From Spirochaetaceae bacterium (GTDB lineage Bacteria; Spirochaetota; Spirochaetia; DSM-27196; SKKC01), in the NCBI GenBank assembly GCA_007694005.1, contig RECN01000056.1, positions 1 through 55,121 on the forward strand: 55,121 bases of DNA. Direction: 5' to 3'. Of this stretch, positions 49,883 through 55,121 are shown piece by piece (the stretch's first letter is position 1; each line of letters begins with the position of its first letter). The translations under genes were made by a program, and so were the position numbers. The notes under the pieces were generated by a model, which saw only the letters and a list, made by a program, of their open reading frames with translations, did not search any database and had not been told where the DNA came from.

Positions 49883-51327
49883 GAGCGCTCCGGCATTTCG
49901 AGCACGGTGTGCCGAAGGTCGCCGAGAGCGAATTCCTCGGGCAGTGGCTCGAGGCGCTCGCTATACTCGGTCAGACGGTCGGTGACAACACCCTCTGCAA
50001 TGAGCTTGCGTTCGCTTTTCAGACCGAGGTCGTCGGTTCGTGATAGCTCCGCTTCGAGCGCCGCGCGGAGCGCGTCCCGCTGCCCGCTGTACACCGCGTC
50101 ATCCACCAGATTGTGAACGTTCGCAGGATCAGCCTCTACGTCATAGAGCTCTTCGGCAGGTTTCTGCGGCTGCATCCAGAGCATCTGTGCGGTATTTAGC
50201 TGTCCTTCCGCGGCGAGACGGCGGACCTCGTGCGTCGCGGGGTGGCGTTCCATATAGGTCAGCCGCTGCGCGTAAGGGATGTCTGGATAGTCGTTCCGTA
50301 TGTAGAGAAACTGGCGGCTGCGGGCGGCACGCACTCTATCGAAGCCTTCGTCCATGCGGTCTCTGCCGGCGAACGCGATTTCGCGGCGCCGCTCTGCCGG
50401 TTCGCGGTCGGCGGTAAGAAAGGGGAGCCCGTGGTATCCGTCAGGGACAGGAACACCCGCGAGTGTGAGAACCGTCGGGGCTACATCGACCCAGCTGACC
50501 GTCTGCTCGTCGACGCCGGCTGTGATTCCCGGGCCGTGAACGATCAGCGGCAGGTGTATCCCTGCCTCGTAGCACCACCGCTTCTCGCGAACCACACCCC
50601 GCCCGTGGTCGCTCATGTACATCACAATTGTGTTCTCGGCGTAGGGCGAGGCCCGAAGTGCCTCAAGCACCCGAGCGACATCGTGGTCCTGCAGGGTGAG
50701 CGCATCGTAGTACCGTGCAAGACTCGTGCGCACCGCCTCGGTGTCGGGCAGGTAGGGCGGAACCGGTACCCGGGTCGGATCGTGCCGCTCGTCCGGTGAC
50801 AGTTCGTGCTCCCGGGCGAGCCGCTCTTGCACCATGCCTGAGTGCGGGCTTTCGTCCGGCCACATCGTGCTCTCGTGCGTAACTCCGAGGTTGTGAAAGA
50901 CGAAAAACCCGGTTTCCGGTAATCGCCCCGCCCCCAGATCATCGATCCAGTCTGCTGTACCGTCTGCAAAGTCTGTTGGTGGTTCGAAGTTGAAGTCGGT
51001 CTTTCCGGGCCAGCGCACGTGGTATCCGGCGTCGCGCAGCTCGTGTGTGAACAGACGTGGCGGGTCGCATACCGTCGAGCGCATGTGGTGCGCACCAAAA
51101 GACCACTGGTAGCGGCCGGTCACGAGGGCCGCGCGGCTCGGCGCGCAGACTGTGCCGGTAGCGCAGGCGTTTGTGTAGCGAAGCCCCGAGTCCGCGAGCG
51201 CGTCGATCGTGGGCGTGGTGCCTGCGGGGTCACCGTAACACCCGTGTTGCCGTCCGGTATCCTCGCCGACCAGAAGAATGAAGTTCGGGCGGCCCGTGGA
51301 GCGGTTCGACCGCTGTTGTGTGCTCAT
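49879..51327 (-). CDS. S1-family sulfatase
   Basis: A 482-residue sulfatase. The formylglycine site is Cys61 in CAPSR, followed by AALVTGRY; the metal-site start is VGEDTGRQHGCYG; GKTDFN and MYMSDHGRG are later signature segments. The site needs an anSME-type maturase, which is not encoded in the window. No signal peptide is visible, so it is probably cytoplasmic and acts on imported sulfated sugars. The ATG at 51327 is preferred to an upstream open frame. It resembles the N-sulfatase/sulfamidase-like subgroup (EDxxR start), but the specific linkage is uncertain. It is first in an operon with the methyltransferase-like gene. Confidence 0.9.
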   Translation of the reverse strand: MSTQQRSNRSTGRPNFILLVGEDTGRQHGCYGDPAGTTPTIDALADSGLRYTNACATGTVCAPSRAALVTGRYQWSFGAHHMRSTVCDPPRLFTHELRDAGYHVRWPGKTDFNFEPPTDFADGTADWIDDLGAGRLPETGFFVFHNLGVTHESTMWPDESPHSGMVQERLAREHELSPDERHDPTRVPVPPYLPDTEAVRTSLARYYDALTLQDHDVARVLEALRASPYAENTIVMYMSDHGRGVVREKRWCYEAGIHLPLIVHGPGITAGVDEQTVSWVDVAPTVLTLAGVPVPDGYHGLPFLTADREPAERRREIAFAGRDRMDEGFDRVRAARSRQFLYIRNDYPDIPYAQRLTYMERHPATHEVRRLAAEGQLNTAQMLWMQPQKPAEELYDVEADPANVHNLVDDAVYSGQRDALRAALEAELSRTDDLGLKSERKLIAEGVVTDRLTEYSERLEPLPEEFALGDLRHTVLEMPERS

Positions 51328-51383
51328 ACCGTGAATAATACGTGTGACGCCGCTTCGGTCGCAAGGCAACCGGACGGAAGAGC

Positions 51384-51722
51384 CTATATGCCTATGCAGC
51401 GGTGAGATTCAGCTGATACTGTCTCGCGGTCTCCCGCTGATAGTACGCCCCGTCGGCCGTGAATCAAAACACCATCGATCGAGAATACCTTCCAGCGAAC
51501 AACTGACGGTGCCCGAAGACCAGCCTCGCGCCAGTCGACGATCTCGACATCGCTCGCCCACGAGCTTCGCCTCGCGTTTGTAATCATGGCAAGAACAACG
51601 ACTCCGGAGTCCCGGGTCAACTCGGCAGATGATAGTACGAGTGCCGGCCTGAGCTTCTGAACCGGACGTTCAACGAAGGGAAACGGTACCTCAACGATCT
51701 CGCCGGCCTTAAAGCTCGTCAT
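51384..51722 (-). CDS. MazF/PemK-family toxin
   Basis: A 112-residue MazF-like mRNA endonuclease. The N-terminal GEIVEVPFPFVERPVQKLRPALVLSS matches the PemK/MazF core, including the conserved RPALVL strand. The ATG at 51722 overlaps the antitoxin end by 14 bases. Translation is probably coupled to the AbrB-type gene upstream. The catalytic segments look complete. Confidence 0.87.
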   Translation of the reverse strand: MTSFKAGEIVEVPFPFVERPVQKLRPALVLSSAELTRDSGVVVLAMITNARRSSWASDVEIVDWREAGLRAPSVVRWKVFSIDGVLIHGRRGVLSAGDRETVSAESHRCIGI

Positions 51723-51927
51723 CAAGATCGTCCTCCCATTCGCTGAGCGTCGGCTCTACGGCACCCGCCCACTCGAAATCGAGCGCGGGAACCTTCCGAA
51801 GCACGACCTCGTCCTCGCGCACTTCGAACGAGATCGCATCTCCCTCAGCTATGCCCAAAGAGTCCCGGACCGGTTTTGGAATCGTCGTTTGTCCTTTCGC
51901 TGAAAGTCGGGACGTCAAGGATCTCAT
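51709..51927 (-). CDS. MazE/AbrB-family antitoxin
   Basis: A 72-residue SpoVT/AbrB-type DNA-binding antitoxin. The swapped-hairpin signature RLSAKGQTTIPKPVRDSLG is clear, and the acidic tail (EWEDDLDDEL) would bind the toxin. It lies upstream of and overlaps the MazF-like gene, the usual order. It probably autorepresses the promoter in the 57-base gap to 51985. Confidence 0.88.
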   Translation of the reverse strand: MRSLTSRLSAKGQTTIPKPVRDSLGIAEGDAISFEVREDEVVLRKVPALDFEWAGAVEPTLSEWEDDLDDEL

Positions 51928-51984
51928 ACGCTTTACCTTCTTACTGTAGAGATAATGTACATTCGTGGACTCTGCAAGGCAGCG

Positions 51985-53016
51985 CTACCGGATCAGCGCC
52001 GGGAGAACCAGTTCCGCGACTCGTTTCCCGATGAGTTCGTAGCCCTCGGGGTTCGGATGCAGGCCGTCGGGCAAGAGCTGTGCGTCGGCCTCGCCGAAGA
52101 GGTCGGTTCCTTCAAAAAGCAGTAGCGTCTCGTCTCCCGCCCGGCGCAGGCGCTCCACCGCGTCTCGCGTCATTGCCCGGTAATCCTCGAGCGTGCAGCC
52201 GACCGCGTTTGGTGTGCGTTCCCGATCCGGTGAGATGATGGAAGTAATGACGCCTATCGGAATCCGCGGATGCCGCTCTCGTATAATCCGCACGAGTCCG
52301 ATGACGGCGGCCGGATACGAGCGTACGTTCAGTGAGCCTCCTCCGTAGACGTTAATGCCGAGCTTCAGCGTCATGAGGTCGGCCGGCAGGTCGCGCAGCA
52401 CCATCCCGACGAGCGGATCGAGGTGGCACTGCCCGCCGAACCCGAGGGAGGTCAGCGCGAGACCGTGTTCGCGTGCCGCAACCGCCGGCCAGGTGCGCGC
52501 CGGGGAGGCGGCGGTGCGGCACATGCTAATCGAACTGCCGTACGCAACCCAGCGGGGCCGGTCGTCGGGAGGAAGGGCAAAGCGAGCCCCATCGTCAATC
52601 TGCAGGCTCGAAACACGGGTTGGATGCCACTGATGCAGCCAGATCTCGTAGACCGGCAGATCGTTCCCCGAAGCAGACGCGTTCCCGCTGGATGGGTCGA
52701 GTCGAAAATCAACCTGGTCGGAACCGGGTGCTACAGTACGGGAGTCGAGTATTCGCGCGCCGCAGCTAAGGTCGAAAATACACTGTTCCTCGCCGGTGTC
52801 CGCGGGAACGATAGATACGCGGAGCCGCGAGGAGTCGGTCGCGAAGCGCAAGCGCACGCCGGAGGGCGACCACGCGCGCTGCATGAGCATGTCGTCGGGT
52901 GACGGGAAAAGCCCGGCCTGCGCGACGGGTAATCGAACCGGCGCGAGACCTTCGGCTGTCCGGTCGAATGAGACCGCCCCCTGGAAGAGCACCTCGCCTG
53001 CAACGATTGTGGTCAT
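51985..53016 (-). CDS. SGNH/GDSL hydrolase with N-terminal beta-sandwich
   Basis: A 343-residue protein. An N-terminal beta-rich domain of about 150 residues is followed by an SGNH hydrolase domain: catalytic Ser in YGSSIS, Gly in GFGGQCH, Asn in KLGINVYG and the Asp-His pair in DGLHPNPEGY. Such enzymes are commonly carbohydrate deacetylases. The ATG at 53016 is chosen because GGAGG directly precedes it. No signal peptide is visible. It is downstream of the sulfatase at 53110 on the same strand, 93 bases apart, and probably removes O-acetyl groups from the same glycan. The acyl substrate is inference. Confidence 0.85.
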   Translation of the reverse strand: MTTIVAGEVLFQGAVSFDRTAEGLAPVRLPVAQAGLFPSPDDMLMQRAWSPSGVRLRFATDSSRLRVSIVPADTGEEQCIFDLSCGARILDSRTVAPGSDQVDFRLDPSSGNASASGNDLPVYEIWLHQWHPTRVSSLQIDDGARFALPPDDRPRWVAYGSSISMCRTAASPARTWPAVAAREHGLALTSLGFGGQCHLDPLVGMVLRDLPADLMTLKLGINVYGGGSLNVRSYPAAVIGLVRIIRERHPRIPIGVITSIISPDRERTPNAVGCTLEDYRAMTRDAVERLRRAGDETLLLFEGTDLFGEADAQLLPDGLHPNPEGYELIGKRVAELVLPALIR

Positions 53017-53109
53017 ACATCCTCCGTGTGAGCGGTGGCAGAGGCGCGGGAGCGTTCCTGCGTTGACCATTGGGTCGGCCACAGGCTCACTCTTAAGCCT
53101 CTCACCGCG

Positions 53110-54600
53110 TTAAACGTCCTGCATCTCGCTCTCCGACAACCAGTGCAACTCGGGCCAGTGCCTGACGCCGGTATTCGGCTGCGTCGAGCCGGGGGTGCTG
53201 CGGCCGTTCTTGACGTATCGGGTCAGCAGCCGGGTGAGTTCTTCCACGACATCGGGGTAGGTGTCCTGCACATTATTCTTCTCACCGATGTCGGTCGACA
53301 GATCATAGAGCTGTATAGCCGGCAGGCCTTTAGCCTCCTGGGAACCCGGCTTCGGTGAACTCCAGCCACCCGAATCGGGACACATTTCCAGTTTCCACCT
53401 GCCTTTGCGGATCGAAAAAGAACCGTTTATTGAGTGATGAACCACCGCTTCCCGAACCGGCTCCGTAGTGCTCCCGTTCCAGATCGACAGGTTGCTGACG
53501 CTGTCTTCAGCCGCGTTGTCCGGTAGCCTGTATCCCGTAACTTCGGCCATGGTAGCGGTAAGGTCGGTCAGGCAGAATGTCTGATCGCTCACGCTTCCGG
53601 CCTCGATTACATCCGGCCATCGGATCACGAAGGGAATGCGGTGTCCGCCTTCGAATATATCTGACTTCATACCACGAAAGACGTAGCTCGGGTTGTGTCC
53701 GTACGAAGCCAGCTCCGGAAAGTCGGCTTTGGGCGAACAGCCGTTGTCGGAGGTGAATATGACGATCGTGTTTTCGACCAGACCGTTCTTCTCGAGAGTC
53801 TGCATCACCCGCCCGACCGCGTCGTCAACCTGAAGACAGAAGTCCCCATACTCATTGGTCCCGGACGCGCCACGGAACTCCACGGTCGGTAGAATCGGCG
53901 TATGCGGCGCCGGCATCGGGTAATAAATGAAAAAAGGCGTATTCTGATCGGCATAGGCATCGATCAGGTCTTGTACCTTTCCGGTGAGGGTCGGCAGGAC
54001 CTCCTCGGGGTCGAAGTCGTCGCCGATGACGCCGGGGCGCATCATCTTCTTGTCCTCCATTCCCTCGAAGCGCCGAACCGACGTGGTCGTGGCCCGGTCG
54101 TTCTCGATATAGACGTAGGGAGGCATATCCAGCGATGCGCTGATTCCGAAGTAATAGTCAAATCCGTGCTGAATCGGACCGTTGGTAATCGGGGCGCTAA
54201 AATCCACCTGCTCCTCGTCCTGGTACGTGGTTGCGATTCCGCCGTTCTTCAACGGCCATTCGAGACCAAGGTGCCACTTGCCGACACATGCGGTGCGATA
54301 CCCCTGTTCCCGGAGCATCGAAGCCACCGTCAGTCGCTGATCCTCGAGGACAGGACGCGAGTATCCTCCGGTAACCCCCTGTTTGAGCACGGAGCGCCAG
54401 TTGTAGCGTCCCGTGAGCACGCTGTAGCGCGACGGAGTACACACAGCGGAACTCGAGTGGGCGTCGGTGAACCGCATCCCTGCAGTGGCAAGACCATCGA
54501 TATGTGCAGTCTGCCATTGTGCATTTTCATTCAGGCATGACAGATCGCCATAGCCCATGTCATCCGCAAAAATGTAGATCAGATTGGGCGTGGTGCTCAT
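53110..54600 (-). CDS. S1-family arylsulfatase-type sulfatase
   Basis: A 496-residue sulfatase. The N-terminal FADDMGYGD holds the first metal ligands. Cys54 in CTPSR is the formylglycine precursor, followed by YSVLTGRY. CVGKWHLG and a late TSDNGC segment complete the set. GGAG lies nine bases before the ATG at 54600. No signal peptide is visible. It begins 14 bases after the heparinase II/III-like gene, in the same operon. It is the second sulfatase in the region, so at least two sulfate positions on one glycan are suggested. Maturation needs a formylglycine-generating enzyme elsewhere. Confidence 0.92.
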   Translation of the reverse strand: MSTTPNLIYIFADDMGYGDLSCLNENAQWQTAHIDGLATAGMRFTDAHSSSAVCTPSRYSVLTGRYNWRSVLKQGVTGGYSRPVLEDQRLTVASMLREQGYRTACVGKWHLGLEWPLKNGGIATTYQDEEQVDFSAPITNGPIQHGFDYYFGISASLDMPPYVYIENDRATTTSVRRFEGMEDKKMMRPGVIGDDFDPEEVLPTLTGKVQDLIDAYADQNTPFFIYYPMPAPHTPILPTVEFRGASGTNEYGDFCLQVDDAVGRVMQTLEKNGLVENTIVIFTSDNGCSPKADFPELASYGHNPSYVFRGMKSDIFEGGHRIPFVIRWPDVIEAGSVSDQTFCLTDLTATMAEVTGYRLPDNAAEDSVSNLSIWNGSTTEPVREAVVHHSINGSFSIRKGRWKLEMCPDSGGWSSPKPGSQEAKGLPAIQLYDLSTDIGEKNNVQDTYPDVVEELTRLLTRYVKNGRSTPGSTQPNTGVRHWPELHWLSESEMQDV

Positions 54601-54614
54601 TACATCGATCTCCG

Positions 54615-55121
54615 CTACTTCGTAATGGTGTAGACAAGCTGTCCGGTCTTCGCAGGCTTTACCGCGGTGAGCACAACCCGAAACAGACGGTCTCCCCAGA
54701 ACTCTCTGAGCCGCTCGTCGTTCGTTTCAACGGTCTCGACTGAGACGCCGAATACTCCTGCGTCGTACGCGACACGCCCGGAGGCGGACTCGAGTCCGGT
54801 GGCGGTCTCGCGCGCGGAAAGCTTTACGACTCCCTCTTCTGCTATATCGACGGCGCACGGGGTGAGGAAGCCCACGACGAGCTCTGTCCGGTCGGCGGAA
54901 AGCGTATACTCGTCGGTAACGGTCACCTGCTCGTGGCGTTCTAACGCGACGTCGCGCCTCCACGACGCTATCCCTGCCTCCGGTGGGTAGGCCGAAGCGA
55001 TGTCGAGCGAGAATCGCACCGCGTCTTTATCGCTCCTGTAGTCCACATCTGACGCGCAATGCGCGAACCCCGGGGCCTGTTCGACTCCGTCGACGGTCGG
55101 CAGCAGCGTGTGATACGAAGA
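54615..55121 (-). CDS. Heparinase II/III-like protein, C-terminal part
   Basis: The reading frame is open from the right edge to a TAG at 54615, giving 168 visible residues of a protein whose N-terminus lies outside the window. The start of the visible part, SYHTLLPTVDGVEQAPGF, matches the HNTL-type segment that opens the C-terminal beta-sandwich of heparinase II/III and related polysaccharide lyases. The catalytic Tyr/His lie further upstream and cannot be seen. It is the first visible gene of an operon with a sulfatase and an SGNH hydrolase, pointing to a sulfated uronate-containing glycan such as a glycosaminoglycan or algal polysaccharide. Confidence 0.72.
   Translation of the reverse strand, partial: SSYHTLLPTVDGVEQAPGFAHCASDVDYRSDKDAVRFSLDIASAYPPEAGIASWRRDVALERHEQVTVTDEYTLSADRTELVVGFLTPCAVDIAEEGVVKLSARETATGLESASGRVAYDAGVFGVSVETVETNDERLREFWGDRLFRVVLTAVKPAKTGQLVYTITK

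Overview
The window is a carbohydrate- and peptide-utilisation region, with a small defence module, from a moderately GC-rich Gram-negative-type bacterium. A free-living spirochaete (Spirochaetaceae-like) is my best guess. It rests on the leader sequences of two secreted binding proteins (ends such as ALFGGGRGEQ and ALAAGRSEP, with no lipobox Cys) and on the dense mix of LplB/LplC-, MalF/MalG- and Dpp-type ABC operons with AraC regulators. This is inference; there is no rRNA or marker gene to confirm it. I saw no tRNA, rRNA, CRISPR array, insertion sequence or prophage gene. No gene-free gap exceeds 300 bases; the largest is about 195 bases at 29118-29312.

Region 1 (1-7.8 kb) looks like pectin/rhamnogalacturonan use. 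It holds the 5' part of kduI running off the left edge, an AraC regulator, an LplC-LplB-LipO-type ABC operon, a membrane-anchored YesS-like AraC regulator, and an L-rhamnose mutarotase. Two direct repeats 20 bp apart upstream of the binding-protein gene look like the AraC-type activation site.

Region 2 (7.8-27.8 kb) is the most unusual part. Peptidase-like genes (M42, M29 and two M24B homologues), two muconate-lactonizing-type enolase-superfamily enzymes, a DHDPS-family lyase, an aldehyde dehydrogenase, an aldo/keto reductase, a complete Dpp/Opp-type transporter with fused ATPases, a GH29 alpha-L-fucosidase and a fuconolactonase-like amidohydrolase are interleaved. A GntR regulator with two tandem winged-helix domains sits in the middle. 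A near-identical palindrome, TTGTYGACAA, lies in three promoter regions of this block and ties most of it into one probable regulon.

Region 3 (27.8-38.1 kb) has a disulfide oxidoreductase, a GNAT acetyltransferase, an unknown six-helix membrane protein, a complete Wadjet anti-plasmid system (jetABCD) and a HEPN/MNT toxin-antitoxin pair.

Region 4 (38.1-48.6 kb) has a DUF5107-TPR protein, an AraC regulator, a MalF/MalG-type sugar ABC operon and a GH2 glycosidase.

Region 5 (48.6-55.1 kb) targets sulfated glycans. On the minus strand it carries a heparinase II/III-like protein (running off the right edge), two S1 sulfatases, an SGNH hydrolase, a homocysteine-methyltransferase-like protein with an altered zinc site, and a MazEF-type module.

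A shared architectural feature is that all three ABC binding-protein genes are followed by a strong stem-loop before the first permease gene. This probably sets a high binding protein to permease ratio.
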